From assembly GCA_903813345.2 (NCBI GenBank), contig CAIIXF020000004.1, positions 2,683,525-2,747,524 on the forward strand: a stretch of 64,000 nt of DNA, in the 5' to 3' direction. Within the stretch, counting starts at the first letter, position 1. Every line of letters begins with the position of its first letter. The notes beneath the pieces are model-generated. The model saw nothing but the letters and a program-made list of their open reading frames with translations. It was not told where the DNA came from and made no database searches. This stretch comes from Owenia fusiformis. Lineage: Eukaryota > Annelida > Polychaeta > Sabellida > Oweniidae. The position numbers and the translations under genes are program-made. Below are positions 38,601 to 51,806 of the stretch, piece by piece.

Positions 38601-40870
38601 AACATATGTAGACCCACTTTACATATATAACATATTTACACTAACTATATGTGTGCACTAGCTACTCACTTCACATGAACATGTTTTCACTAACTATACA
38701 TGAACAAATTATGTTCACTCACTTACAAGTATAACATGTTATATACTAACCATACATAAACAATATATGTTCACTCACTTACAAGTATAACATGTTATAT
38801 ACTAACCATACATAAACAATATATGTTCACTCACTTACAAGTATAACATGTTATATACTAACCATATATAAACAATATATGTTCACTCACTTACAAGTAT
38901 AACATGTTATATACTAACCATACATAAACAATATATGTTCACTCACAAGTATAACATGTTATATACTAACCATATATAAACAATATATGTTCACTCACTT
39001 ACAAGTATAACATGTTATATACTAACCATATATAAACAATATATGTTCACACACTTACAAGTATAACATGTTATATACTAACCATACATAAACAAATTAT
39101 GTTCACTCACTTACAAGTATAACATGTTATATACTAACCATACATAAACAATATATGTTCACTCACTTACAAGTATAACATGTTATATACTAACCATACA
39201 TAAACAATATATGTTCACTCACTTACAAGTATAACATGTTATATACTAACCATACATAAACAATATATGTTCACTCACTTACAAGTATAACATGTTATAT
39301 ACTAACCATATATAAACAATATATGTTCACTCACTTACAAGTATAACATGTTATATACTAACCATATATAAACAATATATGTTCACTCACTTACAAGTAT
39401 AACATGTTATATACTAACCATATATAAACAATATATGTTCACTCACTTACAAGTATAACATGTTATATACTAACCATATATAAACAATATATGTTCACTC
39501 ACTTACAAGTATAACATGTTATATACTAACCATATATAAACAATATATCTTCACTCACTTACAAGTATAACATGTTATATACTAACCATACATAAACAAT
39601 ATATCTTCACTCACTTACAAGTATAACATGTTATATACTAACCATACATAAACAATATATGTTCACTCACTTACAAGTATAACATGTTATATACTAACCA
39701 TACATAAACAATATATGTTCACTCACTTACAAGTATAACATGTTATATACTAACCATACATAAACAATATATGTTCACTCACTTACAAGTAAAGCATGTT
39801 ATATACTAACCATATATAAACAATATATGTTCACTCACTTACAAGTATAACATGTTATATACTAACCATATATAAACAATATATGTTCACTCACTTACAA
39901 GTATAACATGTTATATACTAACCATACATAAACAATATATGTTCACTCACTTACAAGTATAACATGTTATATACTAACCATACATAAACAATATATGTTC
40001 ACTCACTTACAAGTATAACATGTTATATACTAACCATATATAAACAATATATGTTCACTCACTTACAAGTATAACATGTTATATACTAACTATACATGAA
40101 CAATATATGTTCACTCACTTACAAGTATAACATGTTATATACTAACCATACATAAACAATATATGTTCACTCACTTACAAGTATAACATGTTATATACTA
40201 ACCATACATAAACAATATATGTTCACTCACTTACAAGTATAACATGTTATATACTAACTATACATGAACAATATATGTTCACTCACTTACAAGTATAACA
40301 TGTTATATACTAACTATACATGAACAATATATGTTCACTCACTTACAAGTATAACATGTTATATACTAACTATACATAAACAATATATGTTCACTCACTT
40401 ACAAGTATAACATGTTATATACTAACCATACATAAACAATATATGTTCACTCACTTACAAGTATAACATGTTATATACTAACCATACATAAACAATATAT
40501 GTTCACTCACTAACAAGTATAACATGTTATATACTAACCATACATAAACAATATATGTTCACTCACTTACAAGTATAACATGTTATATACTAACCATACA
40601 TAAACAATATATGTTCACGCACTTACAAGTATAACATGTTATATACTAACCATACATCTTCAACACATCATGTACACTCACTTCGCATGTATAACATGTT
40701 TACACTAACTACACACACGAACAATATATGTAAACACACGACACATGTATATCATATGTACACTAACTATATACGTACAAGATATGTACACTTACCTCAC
40801 ATGAATAACACGTTTACACTATCCATACATGTACACCATATGTTTATTGTACACTCACTTCACATTCTGA
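38601..40870. repeat. 56-bp minisatellite, about 35 homogeneous units plus decayed edges
   Basis: The unit comprises CACTCACTTACAAGTATAAC, ATGTTATATACTAACCATAC and ATAAACAATATATGTT (56 bases). Units from about 38700 to 40660 are nearly identical, differing mainly at CCATACATAAAC, CCATATATAAAC and CTATACATGAAC. Both edges (38601-38700 and 40660-40870) hold older units with many changes. Each unit carries the perfect 14-base palindrome TATAACATGTTATA and an ATAAACAAT word resembling forkhead and SOX cores. Confidence 0.93.
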
Positions 40871-40984
40871 TCGATCCCATTATTTTAAAGATCTCACTTT
40901 ACCTAATGCCTGGATGGTATTCTAAGACACAATACAGGCTATGGAGACCAAAATGGGAGGGGGAGAAAAAAGTTTTCTTGACCC
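40871..40984. other. Short unique spacer between arrays
   Basis: About 110 bases of single-copy DNA between the 56-bp array and the 148-bp array. No feature was recognised. Confidence 0.5.
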
Positions 40985-41755
40985 GATTAATAAATTAACT
41001 ACAAACAATAAGCTATGTGTCGAAAACGTATATAGGTGTATGTATGAGAATGGGGGATAGACAATGTGCTTCTTGTTCTTATCCCAATCCAAATGCAACA
41101 AACAATATATAGCTGTATGTGTTAAATTCATGTATATGTATAAAAATGGGGGATAATGATAATGCATAGTTATACGTATGTTTGTAAATGGGAGGGGGGA
41201 TAACTTGCGTTTTTCATGTTTTCTTACCCCAATCCAAAAGCAACAAACAATACATAGCTATATGTGTTAAATTCATGTATATGTATAAAAATGGGGGATA
41301 ATGATAATACATAGTTATACGTATGTTTGTAAATGGGAGGGGGAAGGTTAACTTGCGTTTTTCATGTTTTCTTACCCCAATCCAAAAGCAACAAACAATA
41401 CATAGCTGTATGTGTTAAATTCATGTATATGTATAAAAATGGGGGATAATGATAATGCATAGTTATATGTATGTTTGTAAATGGAAGGGGGAAGGGTAAC
41501 TTGTATTTTTCATGTTTTCTTACCCCAATCCAAAAGCAATAAACAATACATAGCTGTATGTGTTAAATTCAAGTATATGTATGAAAATGGGGATAAATAA
41601 TGCATAGTTATACGTATGTTTGTAAATGGGAGGGGGATAACTTGCGTTTTTCATATTTTCTTATCCCAATAATGGAATGGGGGGTAATGATAATGCATAG
41701 TTATATGTATGTTTGTAAATGGGAGGGGGATATTTCATGTGTTCTTATCCCAATT
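40985..41755. repeat. ~148-bp tandem repeat, about five units
   Basis: The landmark CAACAAACAAT occurs at 41096, 41241, 41389 and (as CAATAAACAAT) 41537, spacings 145, 148 and 148. Each unit also contains TGTGTTAAATTCATGTATATG, GGGGGATAATGATAATGCAT, ACGTATGTTTGTAAATGGGA and TTTTCATGTTTTCTTACCCC in that order. The first and last units are partial or shortened. No coding content. Confidence 0.88.
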
Positions 41756-44700
41756 AACATTGTTTATATTATATCAATTCACCACTGACAAGTATTGCAA
41801 GTACTCAATTGTCAATAAATGAGGTTTCATTGAACTACCAAATCGAACTATCTTTAACATATAACAATATTTTAAAGGCACTCTATGGGGTTTAAATTTT
41901 TCTTTTGCCTTCCTCGCACTCAAATTACCAACAAACAAAGGGCGTTTTGTTGTCAGGGGCTTTACTTTATAAATGAAGGTTTGAAAGTATTAAAGAATTC
42001 TGAAAAGGTTTGAGGCAATTCATTTACGCTCCGTCAAATCCTTTTATAGGCCTAGCCCAGTAAGGGGAAATTATTAAACCCCAAAATTAAAATCTGAGTC
42101 GTTTTAAGTGCTTCGGATTCAATTTTACAGGTTTAGGTTGTGTGGGAATTGTGGCGGAATTTCGTGACAACTTAACCATTCATTTTCTTAATGTTCTGAG
42201 GTGAATTTTAAGGTGACCTATAATTATTAATTTTGAAAAATATAACATGCAATTTTTAATGGGACTTAAAAATAGCTGCATTTAAATTCAGGTTTGGTAA
42301 TAGGATTACCATATACTGGGGTTTGGCTTGGCACCGATATGTCTTTTTCTGTCAACTGCTTTCCTAATATTTCGCAAGAAAAAAAGATTTTCAAAACTGA
42401 AACTTAAGCCTACAAGCTAATCTTATTTAGCTCAATCTGATGCTAGACGGCCAGATGTAAACTAAAAAACAAAATGCTGTCTCATCAGTCATTTTTTGAT
42501 ATATGAATAAAGTTAAAAAGTTCCAAACTGGATTGGTACCATAATAGACCGTCTCAAAAGTTCAAATGCTGGGGTTAGAGGCAATCAATAAGTTTTTATT
42601 ATGAACTTGTTTTGCTGTACATTTCGAGGCAATCTTGCTTTTTCACATTTCATCAATTCCGCACCAAAATCCCGAACGTCGGTTATTTCTAAATTGGATG
42701 GATATGGGAAAACGCAGTAATTTCAGTTATTACGAATGCGATTGCAATCACATTAGCTTTAATTACTAATTGACCCCCTCCCACTGATGCCAAGAGTATT
42801 TAGCAAATTATTAAGAACATATTATAACATGATACGTAAGCTTAATCTATCTACTGCTGGGATAAATGCCGTACTATTTCAAGACACATGGGGGACTATC
42901 GCACTAATCTACAAAATTATTCTTTGCTTTTTTGGTACTTATCAAATTGAAGAGATGTGATTTTCGTGATCACGTGCATTCAAAATTCATAATCTATCCA
43001 AACCTGAGTTAAATACCATAATTATAAATGCCACGGGGCGTTTCGGACAAATCCGAAAAACAATTCTTTGATTTTTTGAATAAGTTTTAAACGTGTGGTG
43101 CAAAGTACATTAATTGATATCAAAAGATCTCATGTAATCAATGTGTACGTTGTCGATTTATCAGGGAAATCTTAAGAAACGGGTCTTTTGATTTTTGACA
43201 ATTTTGATATATTCCTGTCGTGCACAACGGAGCAAAAGAATTTTAACTCAATTTATCATTTTGATTACAACAGCAACCATAGATTTAGAACATAAAGAAG
43301 TGCACCCCCCTTTAGACCCCCCCCCCCCCGAAGAGTTCTATCATTAGAAAATTAATCATGATAGATAGTGACTGGATTATGAATCCTTATGAATTGAAAC
43401 CAATTGTACGTTAGTTGTCATCTCTTGAAATACCATTACAGTATTTTGCACATCTTGATTCACAAGATTTCAGTTGCTCCAACATACTTGGCTATCGAAG
43501 TTGTATTTTGCATGGGGGTTATCCCGTATTTGGTTAAGATTTCAGTGTCATTCATAAACTCTAAAGGTCGCACGATAATTTGCAGAATATTAGATGCTAT
43601 AATAGAAACGATGCTACAAATCAGTGTCAGATTAGTTGTATTATCTACGCCTAATTTCCCGATTAGCATTTTATGGGAAAATCCATAGATCCGTAATTGA
43701 GTGACCGTGATGACACATTGGTAGGCTATGTATATGAATATATCAGAGATTAACATGGGAATGTTTATGACTGGGCCTTGCATCCCAGGCTTGCATCACA
43801 CCCCCCCCCCCATGCCCCTCCCTCCTTATTTAAATTGCATAATGGACGGTATGTTTATGGAAAGATTTGAAATACACTCGGACCACTTGGGATAGAGATA
43901 CATATTACTTGCATTTGCAGTTTTTCCATTTTAAAGTACCACCTCTTGAATAGGCTAGTAGTAATGTATAAGGAAGTTATCTTTTAATATTAAACTATTG
44001 AAAATGCCTAATGGTAATCATTCTATTTAATCATTGATAAACAAGCATACCATAAACATATATTTATACTACATTTGACTGTTATATATTCTTATCGTTC
44101 AATGTGTTAATTGTCATGTTCTGGGAGTTTTCAAAAACAGCGAGCGAAGCGAAGAGACTCTTAGTGATGAATGAGACAATGGGCAAATGAAATCTATTTT
44201 GAATCAAGAAAAATGTTTCATCGTTTTTTCATGTTATTTGGACTATTTTAAATGTGTATCAAGCACTTACAATGAAGAAACCAAAATAGGAATATCGCTT
44301 TACTTTGCAGTGTCTGGACCCGCTTATTTCATTAACCCCTGAGATGCGAGGAATCTTAGCAGACGGACAAATGAAAAGTCCATGACAGAAGTCAGAGTAG
44401 TAGTACTTTTTGTGGACCATTTTAATTTCTTTCATGATAAGATTTGATTTGACCTAAAAAGATACACGCAGCACATGTATTGTATTGAAATGTCACAGCA
44501 CACTCGTTTCCCATTTTGATTTTCAATCAATTGGTTTGATGAACACATCATACCTTGGAAATCCAATGTCACAGTGCATGATTTTATCCTTGAGTTTTGA
44601 CAATTGAGGATACATATTTGTCCTGGTATTCTACAAATTGTGGACCTTTCGCGATGATAAGTGTTCGATTTACTTTGACTTACGATACTCTCTTTATGCA

Positions 44701-44919
44701 ATTATTACAAACATTTTAAAATAAGTGGGTGCTAAGTTGCTAATTAAATGCATTTCCTTTTTGTTGAACACCAACAATTGATGATGACCAGTTTGGAGAA
44801 TGAAAAATCATCTTGTCCTTATCCATCACCCCAATTTCGATCCTTGAGAAGTACACGAATCGTGTTTTTAGTATGGTGTGAAGCATTGGAATAAGCGAGG
44901 AATGAAGTGCACAGATATG
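41756..44919. other. Intergenic DNA with C-rich tracts
   Basis: No gene was recognised. Long C runs at about 43302-43330 and 43799-43812 resemble the C tracts of the MITE-like elements, but no terminal repeats were found around them. A GCGAGCGAAGCGAAGAG word at about 44141 resembles short motifs seen in repeats of several marine invertebrates (from memory). Confidence 0.45.
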
Positions 44920-45131
44920 CAGGCCCGAAGCACCCCCCCCCCCTCCCCCATCCCTCCACGTCCCCCTCCCCGCCCCCCCCCCCCCCCCCCTTATGCAGTT
45001 TTTCACCATTCTGAGCACATTTTAAATGATTTTGGCCATTTTTGGACCAAGATTGTCAAAAGTGACCCCCCCCCTGGAATTTTTCAAAAAGTGACCCCCA
45101 CACCCCTTGGCAAATCCTGGCTACGGGCCTG
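44920..45131. mobile_element. 212-bp MITE with 5-bp target duplication
   Basis: The left end CAGGCCCGAAGC and the reverse complement of the right end, CAGGCCCGTAGC, match with one mismatch over 12 bases. ATATG lies immediately outside both ends in direct orientation (44915-44919 and 45132-45136), consistent with a 5-bp target-site duplication. The interior has two long C runs and two direct copies of an AAAAGTGACCCCC word. There is no coding capacity. The GTAGCCAGG-type end resembles GGCGTAGCCAG at 36046, so the two elements may be distant relatives. Confidence 0.8.
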
Positions 45132-45136
45132 ATATG

Positions 45137-48100
45137 TAATTTGTATGGAAATAAAAGATAGACCCGCCTTTCAAATTCTATAAAGAAATTGAATGTAATG
45201 GGGATGACCCAGGGGACAGGTTAAGCAGACGACTTTGCAAGGTCATTCAACTTGTAGGTATTTCGTAATTTCTTGCAATAAGCATCAGTGAAACGATCTC
45301 AAGTTACTCCTCTTTTTGTTATTCCTCGCCTATTCCTCGTCTTATTAGGATCATCGGGCATTTTGTGATAAGTGATACGAAAAAAATGATTACAGAAAGT
45401 TTTTTCAGAGAGCCATTTGAACCAGCAAGGCCTTTGTATCTGTGTTCTCTTGTATAAACAACTCTCCCAGAATTATTCAACTTGATATGCGCGTTACATT
45501 CGAGAATAAATTGAAAACAACGTGAACAAGCGAGGAATGCAAGGAACCCGTGGAAAGAGAAGGTTTCAAATCGAATGAAAAAACAAGAAACCGAATAATA
45601 TATTTTACATTGTATATGCGAAAGAAAAAATAGACATCGGAACATTGGAATATTTTGTTTAAGTTGTAAGTGAAGTTCCTATTTGCGACGATTCAGATTC
45701 TGACAACTGCCAATCTCTCTATAGAAAAATATTCAACACGAAAATTCAATTAATAGAAAAAATCTATAAAATACTTCATATTCATGTAAAGTCCACCCGT
45801 GCAAATGACGACAATCACAAAACAAAAACATCTTACATTACATCCAAAATCTCTATCACGTCTCAAAATTTTGGACATTTTTCCGCACGTTATTTCGTCA
45901 CACTCATTTCTACGTACTCACTTCTTGGATATTGCTCTCGATTTCACGGAATATCCCAAACCAGGCGAGAAAAATGCGAGTATTACTTGGGAGGGTGGAT
46001 ATGAATGGAGTTAGGTTTTAATTTGTACCTGGACCCAAACTAGTTATTGTTCGCTGTATTGGGATAATAATAATGTAGTCGGCTTGGGAAACTCTTTTTT
46101 ATCAAAACTTAAATGACAAGTAATGTGACATCTAAAAGTTTTAAAAACATATGTACGAGATAACCCCAAATGCTAATATATTTAATTGATACAGAAATTG
46201 CCCAGAAAATTGTCAACGCCGAGATGGTGATCCCTCCATTCAGTTACACTGGGCAATATCTGGTTACTCTTAATTGATACAGAAATGTTTATCCCCGAGA
46301 GAGATCTAGAAATACCGGCGAACCCTCCATTCAAATTTGGCCCTCTATGGCAATTAGGTTTTTTAGGCCGTCTCTATTCGGTTCGATGTAGGATACTTTT
46401 AAATAGTATTCAATTATATTTAAATTGTATCGAGATATATTTCCCATTAACAAAATCATTTTTTCAGAAATCCACAATCTGAAATTCCAAAATTTAGCTT
46501 AGTTTAAAATAACTGATACTTGCATTTACATTTCAAAAATTTGGTACCGTCGAAATGCCCCAAAATATATACTATAAGTATTATTAATCAAATAGCCCGA
46601 TGTCAATTGATCAGCTGTGCGGTGTGATCTACTGATGTGAAGGAATCTGCGAGTATCTTTGGCCCGAGGGTTGGGCTAAATGAAATGGCGGTACGGTTCA
46701 GTTATTCCTTTGAAGTAAAGCCAACCTTGCAGACGACATTGTAAAAATATTGTAAGGTTTTGTCATTTCCTGGGAAAATTTTGAATAAAGTCTTTCAATT
46801 TTTTTCATTTTTATACATTTTTGGATACCCTCGTAATATTCGCCCACGCATGTTGGTGAAATTCCACTCTTTTTGCACGGTATTCCATGCTATAAAAATG
46901 ACCCTTAGTATTTCTAATAGGGTCAATGTTGCATTGTTTGAAAATAATGCCCCCTAAGTAGATTGGTTACCATTAGTGAAAGCGGACTGAAAGAACTTAA
47001 GAAATTATTTACTCTAAAATTCTATTAGGCCTTTTGTCAACAATTTTAATCCTGTTCTTATAACATATAAATTCTGCCACTGGGCTTGAAAATCCCCCTT
47101 GCAGACGATTTTCTCAAAAAATTATCTTTACCCAGAAAAACTGAATTGTCCCACTTAAACGTATTAAAATTTTATTTAAAAAAACATACATTAGTTTAAA
47201 AACATCCTTAAAAATATCTAAGCTTACGTCTACGGATTTAAAAAAATAATCAGTGATTGAATTATTAAAATTGTCAAAATTTGATGCAGGTGTTTTCAAA
47301 GGGCGTACTCTGCAATCAGTTTGCTACCTGATAAGTCCATAAGAAAATATTCGTGGTTCATATTTAATTAGTGATTTAAATTAGCTTTCATCTGGGACGT
47401 AGGGTCAACGAAGAAAGCTTCCCCCGGCTGCGCTTAGTTTATCATACGGGATAACGGTGATATCCCATTGTCATATCCTATTTGTCTATGAGAGAAATAC
47501 TATCATCAACTAGTTATGTAACAACAGTCTAGGGTTTTAAGACTAACCATAAATTTTTCTTGGATTCCATGAGAATCCAGCTGGGTAAATCAAATAAAAT
47601 AATGCTATAATATTTGTCATAGATTTTGCAATCGTAATTTTATTTGTTTTTGTGTGTGTGCACCTATGTGAGAAAATGCTCAAGAAATTCTGTGGCATCG
47701 AAAAAGCAAAATTAGCCGTTATAATCAACCCAAAAATTGTCAAGAAATACCATATAAGAATAATAGCTAGTAATACAAGAATAAGTTATTAAAGAGAAAA
47801 ACTGGGACACTTTAAGTACGGTTGCGACTTCTTTTCTAGTCTAAAGGTAAAGTCCATACTCTAATATTAAAACACCATCAGTCCATCCTCTCAATCTTTA
47901 ATTTACAGACTGGGGAATTGTATTATTGGGGGAGGGGGACGAGGCAAGAACCCGGGGGCAAGAGGCTCGATACAAGACTTCTCATCCTATCACTGCTATC
48001 ACTTACAGAATTGATTTTACAAATTATAAGATGGCTTACTTACTACACTTGTTGTTCATATTGGTATATTGCATGTCTACATGTATGTTAACACATGTAT

Positions 48101-51100
48101 GTAAATATACATGTAGTACATGTATATTTGCGTAACACTTTGTATAGTGTCTACTGGTCGCGTGTCAAAAGATATTACCAGATTACACACCTCAGCTACC
48201 TGTGCGCATATAGCCCCTAAACAAATATCGTCTGCTATTACCAATTTTGCGCATTTTCTCTTAAAAATTGAATGAAGTTTATGATTATTTTACATTTCTA
48301 TAAAATATAGAGTTTCTCCTACACGCCCATGTAATTTTATCTTGATCCGACCACTAGTTTTGGTGTTATTGGCGTTCATGAACAACACAGTCGTGACATT
48401 TATTTAGGTGTTGGAGTAAACCATCTAAATCCTCAGGTGTAGCTTCAATTAACAGGTGAAATTACACCTGAATTATATAATATATTAGGACAATATACCG
48501 GACCCTTGCGATGGAAATTCGAATCCTCTTAAATTCAGAGTTTTCTTAACGGTTCTGAGTACACTGATTTGAGCGATTACTAAGTAAAGTAGAATTCTGC
48601 AGAATTAAAAATTCTGAATCGAAAGGTGTGAAGATTTGTAATAGATTAAGCCTGGACAAAAAAATGCATTGCTGAATTGCAAGGCGTATGATACCATAAT
48701 CGGAGGGCATTACGTATTTAGCTGATTCTCCCACTGTGCTACAAATTAGAAATGAATAATGGATCCTTTGTCTCGTTGGGTGTAATTAGAACTTTACCAT
48801 TGTAGCCCATTCCGCTCCAGGTCGAAAAGTCAATTTTGCTTTGCCGATGTTTTGTCCATGCTTCTGTCATTTTTGAGAATTGGTTATTTCCTGGGATTGA
48901 ATTACACTTAATAATTGGAGCCAATGTTGTATTGTGATATTATCTCAATTGATATTCATTCATTTTTGTGCATGGTTATTTGAATGGTTTTTATTAATAT
49001 TTTTTTCATTTTTGGTGTCGTTTTCATTTCTTTTTTCCTTCGTTTTTTAGTTTTCGGCAATTTAGTTTTGTTTTCAAAATTAGCAAAGCAAGTTGGTGAA
49101 CTTGACGATTGATTTTAACACTTACAAATGCAGAATTTCAATCAAAATAAACTTTAACATTAGATTCAACTGGCGTGATCAATGTCACTTAAAATTGAAC
49201 ATTTTGAAAACAGAATAAGGCGTTTTATTTTTGTAATGCTGTATTCTAAAAATATAATTCTACGTGCAAACTACGAAATAGAAACGTTGACAATAAAACT
49301 CCGAGAAAGAAAATAGGTCATGCTGTACAAAATGATACATTTGTCGAAAATTCAATGAATTATAAAAATAGTCGAATAGCTTTTTCAATGTGTAACGTAA
49401 TCATTAATGGTAAAATTCAAAGTAAAAATTGGTCTTGGTCATCAATAGTTTAATGGACAGAGTTGTAGGATCGGGATTACTCCAAAACAGAGCATCACCG
49501 GGGTGTGATAGTATCTAATATCGTGAAAACGATAGAAAGCATACGTTATTCGGGTGTCATGTATCGCCCTTTGAATAACAACATGTCAGTTTTTTGCGTT
49601 TTTTATAGCCAACTTTGAAAGAGTTTAGTGGTGCGGTGAGACTCTGAGGGAAGAGTTCAGATAGTCGATTCATCATCGCGATTTACGGCTCATAAAGCTC
49701 ACATCCTTGGTGAACACCTAGCAATGGAGGTATTTTCTCCTCACCAGGGGTCTCCGCTGTAGATCACGTGATTGCCGTATAGGCCAATCAGATTTATGCA
49801 CTACTGGTGTGGACTTTGGTATTTGAATCTGTCTTTTGGAGTTACAACTGAACGATTTGAATCAAAGGAAACGAAATCTCTGCTTGTCGAGATTCCCTCC
49901 AAGATTATGAATTTTTATAGGTAGCATTTGCATCCTTGAGTGTTTTTAATGTATCGGGGTCGGAGGGTCAAATAATGAATTTTATACCTGTATACAGGGG
50001 ATCAGTTCGTATACGAATATTATATATAAAGCTTCACACTCAAATACGAATGGTTCTTGGTGGAATAATATTTGCAGTAATCATTGGTAGTCCCCTTAGA
50101 AGACTAAATTGCTTTGAATTTCTATGGTTCAATCTATATCGTTGATTTCAAGATTTGCATCATTTTATAATGTTTTTAATCGCGAGCTGACGGTTAAAGG
50201 GTTGCGCTGTACAAGCCTCTACCATTAGCTAATGACTGTATTAATTATTTAAAGAAAATCTCGGTGGAAATTGTATCGATTTCAGAGCTTTGTGCCAATA
50301 AAAACATTTATAGAAAGAGGCTTCGATTTATGAATACTACAATATCGCCCATTTGAGATTCATCGCTTTTATTGTCGCCTCGATGATATTTTCATTTTGG
50401 ATTCATGTTTTATATTTCACGTAACAATTATAGCTAACGTATTTTCATACTTGCAATTAATTCTATAGAGCGTGTACGGCTTATTTCAAGATTTTACCCA
50501 ATTTGCTTAAATCCATTTAACAAAAAGAGATTATCCTTTAATCTGTTAGAATCCGGATTATTGAAATGTGTCCTTCTACCCCACCGAATGTTAAAAATCG
50601 CCAGTTTTAACCGTTTAACTTTAGCTAAAATGCACCTGAATTACCGGCCATAAATTCTAATAATTTCTGAATTTATACTTTTAGAATGTTTTGCTTTCAT
50701 GGCGTGTTGAAAGCATGAAAGGAAGATATATGTGTTGGTTTTTGCTACATGACAGTGTATATGGACCCATTGAGACTGTATATTGAATATATCACAAACA
50801 CTATGCATTATCCCCAATAACAAATCTATTGGGTTTTCTATGGGTCGTATTGAGGCATACTCAAACCCTTTCTACTCGTTTGAAAATACATTGTTCGTCT
50901 TATGAAAGAACTCCTTTCTTCCTTGGCCTACCATATTGCATTATTGCTGTAGAGTATAACATGAATAATGTAAAATCATCCTTTATGGCCTTATTCTTTG
51001 TGTGATTTGCAAGCTAATATTCTATCAAAAGCTGAATTAGTGGCAAATGCTTTCATTTTCCTGCTTTTTCTATTTACAGTAAGGACGTAGCTGCTTGGTG

Positions 51101-51589
51101 AAAATCAAGGCTGCTGTAGCCAAACTCCACCGAATCTCCTGATTTCGTGGATTTATGAAGACGCATAAAAGCTCATCTTCGGGGAATTAGAAAAATTACA
51201 AAAAATCATTAGGATTTATGGCGGATTACAATGCAATGTTCAAGTACCTTGGGTTTCCTACATTGGACTCAATAACGTTCTGGGATTACTCTGATTCGGA
51301 TTACAAACATCAATTAATTAGGATGCAGTGGATTATGAATGTACCCCCTGGGGCTAAATTATTTAAGTGTCGATTTGTGAATTCGAAAATTGTGAGCTGC
51401 AAACGACGTGAGAATAACACTTATATGGATCCGGGTTGATAGGTCACATGGGATGGCATTATGGTGCCCTCTTGTGTCGTTCTGGATATCACGTGACTAC
51501 CGTTGGATAATAATGGTTAATTTGCTGTCTGCAATAAGACATGCCCCATCACCCCCCCCCCCCCCCTCCCTCCATTCCGTATTCCCTCT
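45137..51589. other. Intergenic DNA, scattered candidate regulatory patches
   Basis: No gene was recognised. A partial tandem duplication lies at 46182-46340. The stretch 49560-49850 is less AT-rich than its surroundings and contains CCCTTTGAATAACAA, a perfect E-box palindrome ATCACGTGAT and GGCCAATCAG within 300 bases. It could be an enhancer or promoter, but only motif density supports this. A C run lies at about 51552-51567. Confidence 0.4.
46182..46340. repeat. 88-bp partial tandem duplication
   Basis: TTAATTGATACAGAAAT begins at 46182 and again at 46270. Both copies continue through a less similar middle to CCCTCCATTCA (about 46232 and 46323). Similarity is high at both ends and low between them. 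Confidence 0.6.
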
Positions 51590-51806
51590 AGTATAAGCAT
51601 GTACCCTATCTTCCCGTTACTACAGCTCCTGCCCTGATGCATATGCAACTGTGAGCTCCAACTTCGCTCTACGTCACCGTGTAAATTAAAGGTGTTTCGA
51701 AGTTTCAACTCGCTGACTGCATGCATATTGTACAGTGAGAACGCCTGACACTTGGACCGAATATTCGATTCCATAGCCCTAGAACTGTCACAGTAAGACG
51801 ACAACA
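51590..51806 (+). other. Possible upstream promoter or non-coding first exon
   Basis: This stretch has more GC and CpG than its AT-rich surroundings and ends in GACGACAACAG followed directly by GTAAAT, a good splice-donor context at about 51807. It lies about 4 kb upstream of SoxB1 exon 1 on the same strand and could be an alternative non-coding first exon. Evidence is compositional plus one donor-like site, and no acceptor before 55961 was established. Confidence 0.2.

Noticed and set aside
44740-45132. Gly-rich (minus) and Pro-rich (plus) open frames
   Set aside because: Both are translations of the C runs inside the 212-bp MITE.
51218-51439. 73-codon open frame starting MADYNAMFKYLGFP
   Set aside because: It has an ATG and a plausible composition, but no recognisable family, no splice context and no support beyond chance length in this genome.
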